Shown here: piece by piece, positions 1 through 5,329 of the stretch
Numbering within the stretch: the stretch's first letter is position 1
Layout of the letters: each line of letters starts with the position of its first letter
Assembly: GCA_030615975.1 (NCBI GenBank)
Contig: JAUWYH010000116.1
Location: 1-5,329, forward strand
Length of the DNA stretch: 5,329 nucleotides
Direction of reading: 5' to 3'
DNA from: Candidatus Aminicenantota bacterium
GTDB taxonomy: Bacteria; Acidobacteriota; Aminicenantia; Aminicenantales; Aminicenantaceae
Notes under the pieces: generated by a model
The model's database searches: none
What the model saw: the letters and a program-made list of their open reading frames with translations, nothing else
Told to the model about the DNA's origin: nothing
Made by a program: the position numbers and the translations under genes

Positions 1-93
1 GCCTCCCGTATTTCGATCATGGATGGTGCCCAGTTCAAGGGAAGCGTAAAAATGGAAAAACCCAGTGGCTCTGTGACTCTTAATAAAACGTAG
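1..93 (+). CDS. Bactofilin (polymer-forming cytoskeletal protein), C-terminal end only
   Basis: The first reading frame is open from the window edge to a TAG at 91-93 and encodes 30 residues. It begins ASRISIMDGAQFKGSVKME, followed by a short polar tail ending in NKT. The pattern (S/P)RI-x-I-x-(D/E)GA-x-F-KG-x-(V/I)-x-M is the last rung of the right-handed beta-helix typical of bactofilins (DUF583). These proteins polymerise without nucleotide into filaments at the inner membrane and help shape or locate cell-envelope machinery. The 5' part, including the beta-helix core and any membrane-targeting N-terminus, lies outside the window. The gene converges on the CsgG-like gene, with a 91-base gap. 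The call rests on one rung motif, so another beta-helix family is possible but less likely. Confidence 0.72.
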   Translation, partial: ASRISIMDGAQFKGSVKMEKPSGSVTLNKT

Positions 94-116
94 ACCTTAA
101 AACGCTAAGGGGGATT

Positions 117-153
117 AAAAAAAAGTTCTTTTCGTCAAAAAGTTCTAACTTTT
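117..153 (-). terminator. Possible weak terminator of the CsgG-like gene
   Basis: Read on the - strand, the sequence downstream of the CsgG-like stop has an AAAAGT/ACTTTT inverted repeat (138-143 with 148-153, four-base loop). A second short AAAAG-AA-CTTTT fold follows and runs into eight T residues (complement of the A-run at 117-124). The stems are A/T-only apart from one or two pairs, so this is a weak candidate for intrinsic termination. The same DNA carries the 10-base direct repeat AAAAAGTTCT at 120-129 and 137-146. It could equally be plain AT-rich spacer between convergent genes. Confidence 0.3.
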
Positions 154-184
154 GAGATTTGAGTTTTGAGCTAATTCTACTCAG

Positions 185-937
185 TTACTTCTCATAGCGG
201 TAATACTCAGATGGGGTTTGGCTGACAATGTATTCGACTGCTTTTTGGATACAAACTCTGATAGCTTTTTCAGTTGGAGTTTTTGAAAAACCGCCCAGAG
301 CAACTGGTAGGCTTCCTCCAATTCTGGTCGCTCCACCAAGAGCAAAGCTTGTCGCTTTGCCTTCTACGCTGGTTGCTGCCACAATCTGGGAGGTTTTGGT
401 GTCGATAATCCTGATATCCAAAGCTATGTGGGCCTTTTTCACTCCTCCACCGACTCTAACACCAAGAATCTTCGTTCCTCCTCCGACTCCTTTAGCTCCT
501 CCTTCAAACTCTGTGATAGCTGCGGTGATTATCAGCTCTGCTCCATAAATCTCTCCTGTGGGAGCTTCTGTTCCTTTCTTTATTCTGCCCGAGGCTGCAA
601 GATCCTGCTCTTTTAAGACCGCGCCGAGTTGCTCTCTTTCTAACACAATATAGCGATTGGAGTTGAATAGAGCTGTTGTCATCATATCTCGCATTCCATC
701 GCCTATCTGCTTGAATCTCAAACCAAACATTCCTAACCATCCCCCAGACCATCCACCTTTGGCAGTTTTATCCTGGAATTCACCCACAGCTATCCTAGCT
801 TTGGGGCCATCGTATCTTTCCGCTTGGGCTTCACTGATAGAAGGACCTCCAGTTGAAGTCACAGTTGCTGTTGGGGCACAAGAGCTAAGCCAGATTATTA
901 CTGAAGCGAGAGCGACGAGAACAAATGTCTTTTTCAT
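185..937 (-). CDS. CsgG/HfaB-family outer-membrane lipoprotein
   Basis: This 250-residue protein has a classic lipoprotein signal: MKKT, a hydrophobic stretch to about residue 17, then the lipobox L17-S-S-C20. Ala at +2 argues for outer-membrane sorting under the E. coli rule. Residues about 47-235 follow the CsgG pattern: RIAVGEFQDKT, then RDMMTTALFNSNRYIVLEREQLGAVLKEQDL, then GAELIITAAITEFEG. A glycine-rich hairpin region comes next (about 146-165), then ALDIRIIDTKTSQIVAA and a C-terminal helix, KAIRVCIQKAVEYI. CsgG of E. coli forms a nine-subunit secretion pore for curli and is 277 residues long. Relatives include HfaB and other oligomeric envelope lipoproteins, so the substrate here is unknown. 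No csgA, B, E or F gene is visible. The start is supported by the signal peptide and a good ribosome binding site six bases upstream. It diverges from uvrB and converges on the bactofilin gene. Confidence 0.85.
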   Translation of the reverse strand: MKKTFVLVALASVIIWLSSCAPTATVTSTGGPSISEAQAERYDGPKARIAVGEFQDKTAKGGWSGGWLGMFGLRFKQIGDGMRDMMTTALFNSNRYIVLEREQLGAVLKEQDLAASGRIKKGTEAPTGEIYGAELIITAAITEFEGGAKGVGGGTKILGVRVGGGVKKAHIALDIRIIDTKTSQIVAATSVEGKATSFALGGATRIGGSLPVALGGFSKTPTEKAIRVCIQKAVEYIVSQTPSEYYRYEK

Positions 938-943
938 GTTTTA

Positions 944-950
944 CTCCTTT
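944..950 (-). promoter_or_regulatory. Shine-Dalgarno site of the CsgG-like gene
   Basis: On the - strand, AAAGGAG lies six bases before the ATG at 937-935. It is a near-perfect anti-16S match at ideal spacing. It fixes the start codon and contrasts with uvrB on the other side of the same spacer, which has no such site. Confidence 0.8.
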
Positions 951-960
951 CTTAATTAGG

Positions 961-988
961 ATTATAAGTATAATAAAAATATTGTCAA
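961..988 (-). promoter_or_regulatory. Near-consensus sigma-70 promoter for the CsgG-like gene
   Basis: On the - strand a perfect TTGACA (-35, complement of 983-988) is followed after 16 bases by a perfect TATAAT (-10, complement of 961-966). Transcription would start near position 954, giving a leader of about 17 bases that holds the AAAGGAG site. Both hexamers match the consensus, which suggests strong, largely constitutive expression. The surrounding DNA is very AT-rich, which raises the chance of accidental matches, but the combined placement of promoter, SD and start is coherent. Confidence 0.7.
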
Positions 989-1067
989 TTAGACTAAGAA
1001 GTAAGTAAATAGCCTTTATAGGTGATTTTTGAGGGTATTTTTTTTCATCTATTCGTTTTTTATTTTT

Positions 1068-1076
1068 TGCTATAAT
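1068..1076 (+). promoter_or_regulatory. Extended -10 promoter element directly before uvrB
   Basis: TGC followed by a perfect TATAAT forms an extended -10 (TGnTATAAT). There is no recognisable -35 at 16-18 bases upstream (the sequence there is CTATTC/TCTATT), which an extended -10 can tolerate. TATAAT ends seven bases before the uvrB ATG at 1084, so initiation at normal spacing would fall at or next to the A of the start codon. No LexA-type box of the E. coli (CTG-N10-CAG) or B. subtilis (GAAC-N4-GTTC) kind is present in 938-1083. A second TATAAT on this strand at 969-974 could serve a longer transcript. Confidence 0.55.
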
Positions 1077-1083
1077 AAATAAG

Positions 1084-3078
1084 ATGAAGAATTTTAAACT
1101 CCATTCTGAATTCGAACCCAAGGGCGACCAGACAAAAGCAATCCAGCAATTAAATGAAGGTCTTGCTAAAAAAGTTGAGCATCAGGTTTTGATGGGAGTG
1201 ACCGGCTCTGGAAAAACATTCACCATGGCTAATATCATAGAGAAAGCCAAAAGACCCGTTCTTGTTATCTCTCACAACAAAACTTTAGCTGCCCAACTCT
1301 ACCAGGAATTCCGCCGCTTCTTCCCAAATAATGCAATAGGATATTTTGTCAGCTACTACGACTATTATCAGCCTGAAGCCTATATTCCAGCCTCAAACAC
1401 ATATATTGCTAAAGAAGCCACTATTAACGATGAAATCGACCGCCTCAGGTTGTGCGCCACAAACTCTCTTTTCCAGAGAAGAGATGTGATTATCGTTGCC
1501 TCTGTCTCCTGTATTTATGGGATCGGTTCACCTCAGACCTACTACTCTATGAGTTTCCCTCTCCAAAAAAATCAGGTCATTGTGAGAAAAAAAATTCTCG
1601 AAAGCCTGGTCGAGATCCAGTATCAAAGAGATGAAGCTGATTTTAAAAGAGGGACTTTTCGCGTTCGAGGAGATATCGTTGAAATTTATCCCCCCTACGA
1701 AGATTTTGCTTACCGGATTGAGCTCGATGAGAACAGAATAATAAACATCTCATCCATAGATCCTCTTTTAGGAAAAACTTTAGAAACTTTTGATAAAGTC
1801 ATCTTCTATCCCCGGACTTTTTTTTCAACTCCCCGCTATATTCTCGACAATGCTATTCGCAGCATAAAAAAAGAGCTCGAAGAGAGAATCGCTTTCTTTA
1901 ATAAGCAAGACAAACTCATCGAAGCCAACAGAATAGAGGAAAGAACTCTTTTTGATCTGGAAATGTTGAGAGAATTCGGCTGGTGTCCGGGAATAGAAAA
2001 TTATTCTCTATATCTAAGCCTTCGTAAACCAGGAGAGCCTCCTTATACTCTTCTCGATTATTTTCCTCCTGATTTTCTAACCATCACTGATGAATCCCAT
2101 GTAACCATTCCTCAGATTGGGGGAATGTACCATGGAGACCGCTCAAGAAAGCAAACGCTCGTCGAACACGGCTTTCGCCTCCCTTCAGCCCTTGATAATC
2201 GGCCTTTGAATTTCAAAGAATTCGAAAGCAGAGCTTATCAGGTGATTTATGTCTCAGCCACTCCAGGACCTTATGAACTAAGAAAAACTGGCAATAAAGT
2301 CATCGAGCAAATCATAAGGCCTACAGGTCTTACAGATCCTGAAATCGAAGTCCGGCCAATCAAAGGTCAAATCCAAGATTTAATGTCTGAAATCATAAAG
2401 CGCGCAAAAAACAACGAAAGAACATTGGTAACAACATTGACCAAAAAAATGGCTGAAGATCTTACCCGTTATTATCATGAACTCGGACTCCGTGTACAAT
2501 ATCTCCATTCAGAAATCGATACTTTGGATAGAATTAAAATCTTAAGAGACTTGAGAAAAGGAAAATTTGACACTCTTATTGGTATCAATCTATTAAGAGA
2601 GGGGCTGGATTTGCCCGAAGTCTCTCTTGTGGCCATCCTTGATGCTGATAAAGAAGGATTCCTTCGCTCAACAAAGTCGCTTATCCAGACATTTGGAAGA
2701 GCAGCCAGAAATGTTTCAGGCAAGGCCCTCTTGTATGCAGATGTGGGTACCGATTCCATGAAAAACGCTATTTCCGAGACGAGCAGAAGGAGGAAGATTC
2801 AACAGGAATACAACCGAAAAAACAATATCACTCCGCAATCCATCAAAAAAAATATAGATGAAGTTTTATCCAGCATTTATGAGAGAGACTATTTGGATTA
2901 CTCACGAATCTCAGAGGAGAAGGAAATATATCTTTCTCCTCAAAAGAGAAAAGAAAAAATAGAAAAATTGGAAAAACTGATGAAAGAAACAGCTAGGAAT
3001 CTTGAATTTGAAAAAGCTGCCCGTATAAGAGATGAAATCAAAAAATTGAAAAAAAGGGAATTAGAAATCGGCCTCTAA
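1084..3078 (+). CDS. uvrB: UvrABC system protein B (excision nuclease subunit UvrB)
   Basis: UvrB takes over damaged DNA from UvrA, opens it with ATP, verifies the lesion and recruits UvrC for nucleotide excision repair in the cytoplasm. At 664 residues it is full length (E. coli 673). Visible landmarks in order: N-terminal FKLHSEFEPKGDQ (residues 4-16); Walker A GVTGSGKT (38-45, Lys44); the tyrosine-rich beta-hairpin that clamps the strand, with SYYDYYQPEAYIP (90-102); the DESH Walker B motif (336-339) followed by VTIPQIGGMYHGDRSRK; the helicase motif EGLDLPEVS; motif VI QTFGRAARN with Arg539 and Arg542; and a C-terminal UVR coiled coil from about residue 623 (LEKLMKETARNLEFEKAARIRDEI) that binds UvrC. 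The start agrees with E. coli UvrB, which begins MSKPFKLNSAF. No ribosome binding site precedes it. The stop lies one base before uvrC. Confidence 0.97.
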   Translation: MKNFKLHSEFEPKGDQTKAIQQLNEGLAKKVEHQVLMGVTGSGKTFTMANIIEKAKRPVLVISHNKTLAAQLYQEFRRFFPNNAIGYFVSYYDYYQPEAYIPASNTYIAKEATINDEIDRLRLCATNSLFQRRDVIIVASVSCIYGIGSPQTYYSMSFPLQKNQVIVRKKILESLVEIQYQRDEADFKRGTFRVRGDIVEIYPPYEDFAYRIELDENRIINISSIDPLLGKTLETFDKVIFYPRTFFSTPRYILDNAIRSIKKELEERIAFFNKQDKLIEANRIEERTLFDLEMLREFGWCPGIENYSLYLSLRKPGEPPYTLLDYFPPDFLTITDESHVTIPQIGGMYHGDRSRKQTLVEHGFRLPSALDNRPLNFKEFESRAYQVIYVSATPGPYELRKTGNKVIEQIIRPTGLTDPEIEVRPIKGQIQDLMSEIIKRAKNNERTLVTTLTKKMAEDLTRYYHELGLRVQYLHSEIDTLDRIKILRDLRKGKFDTLIGINLLREGLDLPEVSLVAILDADKEGFLRSTKSLIQTFGRAARNVSGKALLYADVGTDSMKNAISETSRRRKIQQEYNRKNNITPQSIKKNIDEVLSSIYERDYLDYSRISEEKEIYLSPQKRKEKIEKLEKLMKETARNLEFEKAARIRDEIKKLKKRELEIGL

Positions 3079-3079
3079 A

Positions 3080-4861
3080 ATGGCAAAATCATTGAAAGCA
3101 AAAATAGAAAATCTTCCTGAAAAACCAGGTATTTATTTTTTTAAAGACAGCCAAAACAATGTAATCTATATCGGCAAAGCCCGTTCGCTTAAGGATAGAG
3201 TCAAGTCCTACTTTCAAGCTACTTCTGATTCAAAAGTTAGAAATATCCTTTCTGAAACCGCTGATCTGGAATTTATTCTTACTGACTCAGAGAGAGAAGC
3301 GACTTTCCTCGAGAATAATTTTATCCGCCAATACCAGCCAAAGTTTAACCTCAAGCTGAAGGACGACAAAAGCTTTCCTTACTTGAAACTCACTCTTCAC
3401 GAAAAATTCCCAGGCATTTATCTCACCAGAAGAGTTGAGGAAGATGGAGCTAAATACTTCGGCCCCTTCAGCCCGGCCCACCAGGCACGAAAAACGATTC
3501 ATCTCATCAATAAATATTTCGGGATAAGAGGTTGTGAAGAAGCTGTTCCAGGTAAAAGGAAAAGACCCTGCCTTGAATATGATTTAAAATTATGTACCGC
3601 ACCTTGTGTCAGATACATATCAGAAACAGAATACAGGGAAAGTATCGCCAATGCTTTGCTCTTCTTGGAAGGAAAAACAGAAAAATTGCTGAAAATATTG
3701 AAGCAGAAAATGAAGGAAACGGCAACACGCCAAGAATTTGAACAGGCAGCTCTCTGGAGAGATTTTATACAGACTATCGAACAGATCAAAGAGAAACCAA
3801 AGCTCATATCCGTTAGCCTTGAAGACAAAGATATCTTTGGCTTTTCTCGGAAAGAGGTAAAAGTAGCGCTTTATGTCTTCCAGATGAGAAAAGGCAAAGT
3901 AATTGAATCAGAAGGAATTTATCTCCAAGAAAAACCAAGGACATCAAACAGAGAAATCCTTTTTTCACAGCTTTTTAAATTTTACAAAGAGAAAAAAGAT
4001 TTACCCGAAAAAATTCTATTGCCCTTTGAACAGTTGGATCGAGATAAGGTTTTAGAAAATCTCTCTTTTCTAAGGAAAGAAAAAATCAAAATACTTTTTC
4101 CTCAAAAAGGAAAAAATAGAAAGCTTGTGGAGCTGGCCAACAAAAATGCTGAAATTCTTTTGAGAAAAAGATCCAAAGAAATATCACCCTTGAGAGAGGC
4201 AAAAGAAATTCTTGGGCTAAAAAAGATCCCTAAGCGGATTGAAGGCTTTGATGTCTCTAACATTGGTGGAGAGGAATCCGTAGCTTCTCTAGTCGTCTTC
4301 GAAAATGGGCTCCCGCATAAGAAAGATTACAGAAAATATAAGATCAGAACTGTGGAAGGACCGAATGATGTAGCCAGTCTACAAGAGGTCATCCAGAGAA
4401 GATACACTCGAGTCATTCAAGAAAAGAAAGCTCTGCCGGATTTAATCCTGGTGGATGGAGGAAAGGGGCAACTCAACGCAGCAAAAAAGAGCCTTGAACG
4501 TCTCAGGCTAGGGAAACTTTCTTTAATTTCCCTGGCTAAAAAAGAGGAAATTATCTTTACTCCGGCTCACAAACAAGGATTAAGATTGGAGAGGACATCC
4601 CCCGCCTTAAAACTCTTTCAAAACATCAGAGATGAGGCCCACCGCTTCGCCATTTCCTTCCACCGCCTCAGAAGAGAGAAGAAAAGCTTTGAATCTCCAC
4701 TCGACGGAATCCCTGGGTTAGGCGAAAAAAGAAAAGCCCGCCTTCTGGCAAAGTACAAAAGTATTGAAGAGATCAAAAAGGCTCCCATTGAAGAACTGGC
4801 CAGAATTATCGGGAGAAAAGCAACCAAAGAACTCAAGGCAAGATTAAACCGTAATATGTAG
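3080..4861 (+). CDS. uvrC: UvrABC system protein C (dual-incision nuclease UvrC)
   Basis: UvrC binds the UvrB-DNA complex and cuts the damaged strand 3' and then 5' of the lesion. The 593 residues carry every expected part. The N-terminal GIY-YIG nuclease for the 3' cut has GIY (17-19), YIG (30-32), Lys33, Arg40, Glu78 and Asn90. A four-cysteine cluster has C152-x11-C164-x7-C172-x3-C176, the spacing of the iron-sulphur site reported for E. coli UvrC. A UVR motif lies at about 202-236. The C-terminal RNase H-like nuclease for the 5' cut has FDVSN with Asp391, Asp430, DGGKGQ with Asp459, and DEAHRF with His521. Tandem helix-hairpin-helix DNA-binding motifs run from about 542 to the end, beginning GIPGLGEK. 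The usual DDY around the second aspartate reads N429-D-V. The ATG is one base after the uvrB stop with only a weak purine tract (AAGGGA, about 20 bases up), so translational coupling is likely. The TAG stop belongs to the first palindromic repeat unit. Confidence 0.97.
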   Translation: MAKSLKAKIENLPEKPGIYFFKDSQNNVIYIGKARSLKDRVKSYFQATSDSKVRNILSETADLEFILTDSEREATFLENNFIRQYQPKFNLKLKDDKSFPYLKLTLHEKFPGIYLTRRVEEDGAKYFGPFSPAHQARKTIHLINKYFGIRGCEEAVPGKRKRPCLEYDLKLCTAPCVRYISETEYRESIANALLFLEGKTEKLLKILKQKMKETATRQEFEQAALWRDFIQTIEQIKEKPKLISVSLEDKDIFGFSRKEVKVALYVFQMRKGKVIESEGIYLQEKPRTSNREILFSQLFKFYKEKKDLPEKILLPFEQLDRDKVLENLSFLRKEKIKILFPQKGKNRKLVELANKNAEILLRKRSKEISPLREAKEILGLKKIPKRIEGFDVSNIGGEESVASLVVFENGLPHKKDYRKYKIRTVEGPNDVASLQEVIQRRYTRVIQEKKALPDLILVDGGKGQLNAAKKSLERLRLGKLSLISLAKKEEIIFTPAHKQGLRLERTSPALKLFQNIRDEAHRFAISFHRLRREKKSFESPLDGIPGLGEKRKARLLAKYKSIEEIKKAPIEELARIIGRKATKELKARLNRNM

Positions 4862-5086
4862 GGCCCGCTGCCCTCATCGGGCCGTAGGGTTCGTTCTCCG
4901 AACGTTCCTCCATAGGCCAGCTGCCTTCATCAAGCCTGTATTGTAGAACTTGATGCCCTCATCGAACTATAGAAACATATCCCTAAACGATATGCATTAG
5001 ACATGAGGCAGTCGAGGGGCTTTAAATGTAGGACTCGATCCCCTGATCGGGCCAATACAGGACCATTCAGGGAATGGTCCCTACAA
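4859..5086. repeat. Cluster of short REP-like palindromic repeats
   Basis: At least six imperfect units of about 28-30 bases, most beginning TAG and ending near TA, are packed together here. They start at about 4859, 4885, 4913, 4944 and 5029, with a last one at 5056-5085. Four share the core TGCCYTCATCRRRCY or a close variant: TGCCCTCATCGGGCC (4869-4883), TGCCTTCATCAAGCC (4922-4936), TGCCCTCATCGAACT (4954-4968) and TCCCCTGATCGGGCC (5039-5053). Most fold into small hairpins: GGCCCG/CGGGCC (4862-4867, 4878-4883), GTTCG/CGAAC (4889-4893, 4899-4903), CGATC/GATCG around CCCT (5036-5040, 5045-5049), and the strongest at 5060-5080. CATATC/GATATG (4976-4981, 4989-4994) and a possible inverted unit at 5001-5030 lie between. 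This resembles intergenic REP/MITE-type elements scattered in many genomes. No protein is encoded. Confidence 0.75.
5060..5080. repeat. Perfect 9-bp hairpin, last unit of the palindrome cluster
   Basis: GGACCATTC (5060-5068) and GAATGGTCC (5072-5080) are exact reverse complements around a three-base AGG loop. They are flanked by ACA on the left and CTACA on the right. The form of an oligo-purine start, an inverted arm pair and a CCCTACA end is that of a common family of dispersed intergenic palindromes. It would fold stably in RNA from either strand and might protect or attenuate the uvrBC transcript. It is not followed directly by a T-run, so it is not a standard intrinsic terminator. Confidence 0.75.
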
Positions 5087-5097
5087 TTCATTATTTG

Positions 5098-5145
5098 AGT
5101 TTTACGCTTTACGTCGCACGGTTTATAGCATAAGTTTTACGCTTT
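5098..5145. repeat. 13-base direct repeat pair, AGTTTTACGCTTT
   Basis: Identical copies occur at 5098-5110 and 5133-5145, so their starts are 35 bases apart. The first copy is preceded by TTTG, and the resulting TTTGAGTTTT also appears at 158-167 in the bactofilin/CsgG spacer. This may be remnant or slippage-derived intergenic sequence. No function can be assigned. Confidence 0.5.
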
Positions 5146-5261
5146 CCTTTTTTCGTCTTACGATGTATTCCTTTTCTAGCTTTTCTTGTCTTTTTATCTT
5201 ATATTATTACCTAAAAAATAACCGGAAATAAAAAACGTTAACATAGGAAAAAATTGAGAAC

Positions 5262-5265
5262 AAGG
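5262..5265 (+). promoter_or_regulatory. Ribosome binding site of acpS
   Basis: AAGG, within an A-rich context, lies eight bases before the ATG at 5274. It is a modest but well-placed Shine-Dalgarno match. It supports the chosen start together with the conserved N-terminus of the product. Confidence 0.5.
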
Positions 5266-5273
5266 TAGAAAAA

Positions 5274-5329
5274 ATGACTACAGGAGTTGGAATTGACATC
5301 ATTGAAGTAGCTAGAATCAAAGGTTTAAT
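5274..5329 (+). CDS. acpS: Holo-[acyl-carrier-protein] synthase, N-terminus only
   Basis: The frame opens with ATG at 5274 and runs off the right edge after 18 full codons, giving MTTGVGIDIIEVARIKGL. G-x-G-x-D-I-(I/V)-E-(V/I)-x-R-(I/F) is the N-terminal signature of AcpS. Asp8 is the conserved magnesium ligand (compare MAILGLGTDIVEIARI in E. coli). The enzyme moves 4'-phosphopantetheine from coenzyme A to the serine of acyl carrier protein, activating it for fatty acid synthesis. The family is usually about 120-130 residues, so roughly 85% lies outside. It follows uvrC in the same direction, but a 412-base spacer full of repeats suggests its own promoter. Confidence 0.88.
   Translation, partial: MTTGVGIDIIEVARIKGL

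Larger units (their letters stand above)
5087..5273. other. Gene-free, pyrimidine-rich spacer before acpS
   Basis: Together with the repeat cluster this makes a gap of about 410 bases without a gene. It holds a 13-base direct repeat AGTTTTACGCTTT (5098-5110 and 5133-5145). A strongly T/C-rich stretch follows (about 5143-5200), then an AT-rich region containing TATATT and TATTAT (5200-5207) that could supply a -10 element for acpS. No convincing -35 partner was found. A tiny TCGT/ACGA hairpin lies at 5153-5163. No tRNA, riboswitch or open frame with coding character was recognised. Confidence 0.5.

Noticed and set aside
228..548. Open + strand frame opposite the CsgG-like gene
   Set aside because: It lies wholly antisense to a convincing lipoprotein gene, has no ribosome binding site, and its proline-rich product reflects the complement of glycine codons.
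938..1083. SOS (LexA) operator before uvrB
   Set aside because: Neither CTG-N10-CAG nor GAAC-N4-GTTC is present in the spacer.
885..1121. Open - strand frame across the csgG-uvrB spacer
   Set aside because: It would overlap both the CsgG-like start and uvrB, and its low-complexity Ile/Lys-rich product comes from AT-rich promoter DNA.
2475..2759. Open - strand frame inside uvrB
   Set aside because: It is antisense to the conserved helicase motifs of UvrB, which fully explain the sequence conservation.
4859..5086. CRISPR array
   Set aside because: Units are adjacent, diverged and individually palindromic. There are no identical repeats with unique spacers of constant length.
5060..5090. Rho-independent terminator of uvrBC
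   Set aside because: The stem is good but is followed by CTACAATTCATTATT, not a T-run, so it is listed as a repeat hairpin only.
5186..5207. Full sigma-70 promoter for acpS
   Set aside because: TATATT/TATTAT are present, but the only TTG-like hexamer (TTGTCT, 5186-5191) is just about 8-10 bases away, too close for a -35.
4862..5273. tRNA or other structured RNA gene
   Set aside because: No cloverleaf, T-loop motif or acceptor-stem pairing was found. The folding signal is explained by the short palindromes.

Overview
The window looks like a chromosomal segment from an AT-rich, diderm (Gram-negative-type) bacterium. The diderm inference rests on a lipoprotein with an outer-membrane-type lipobox and a CsgG fold. 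The rest is housekeeping DNA repair and lipid metabolism. I cannot name the species. The mix of bactofilin, CsgG-like lipoprotein, adjacent uvrB-uvrC and GTAGGG-type palindromic repeats would fit an uncultured anaerobic lineage (Aminicenantes/Acidobacteriota-like or deltaproteobacterial), but that is a guess.

Layout: (1) 1-93, the last 30 codons of a bactofilin gene on the + strand, running off the left edge. (2) 185-937 on the - strand, a CsgG/HfaB-family outer-membrane lipoprotein, convergent with the bactofilin and driven by a near-consensus sigma-70 promoter at 961-988. (3) 1084-3078 and 3080-4861 on the + strand, complete uvrB and uvrC separated by one base, encoding the damage-loading helicase-like subunit and the dual-incision nuclease of nucleotide excision repair. 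(4) 4859-5086, a cluster of at least six short palindromic repeat units that starts on the uvrC stop codon, followed by a pyrimidine-rich, gene-free stretch. (5) 5274-5329, the first 18 codons of acpS (holo-ACP synthase), running off the right edge.

UvrB and UvrC work together: UvrB verifies damage and UvrC, recruited through paired UVR coiled-coil motifs present in both proteins, cuts on both sides. UvrA is not in the window. All catalytic motifs checked by eye are intact. CsgG and uvrB diverge from a 146-base spacer that holds both promoters. The most unusual features are the uvrB start, which sits directly behind an extended -10 element with no Shine-Dalgarno sequence and so suggests a leaderless mRNA, and the palindromic repeat cluster abutting the uvrC stop. 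I see no evidence of a new multi-gene system in this window.
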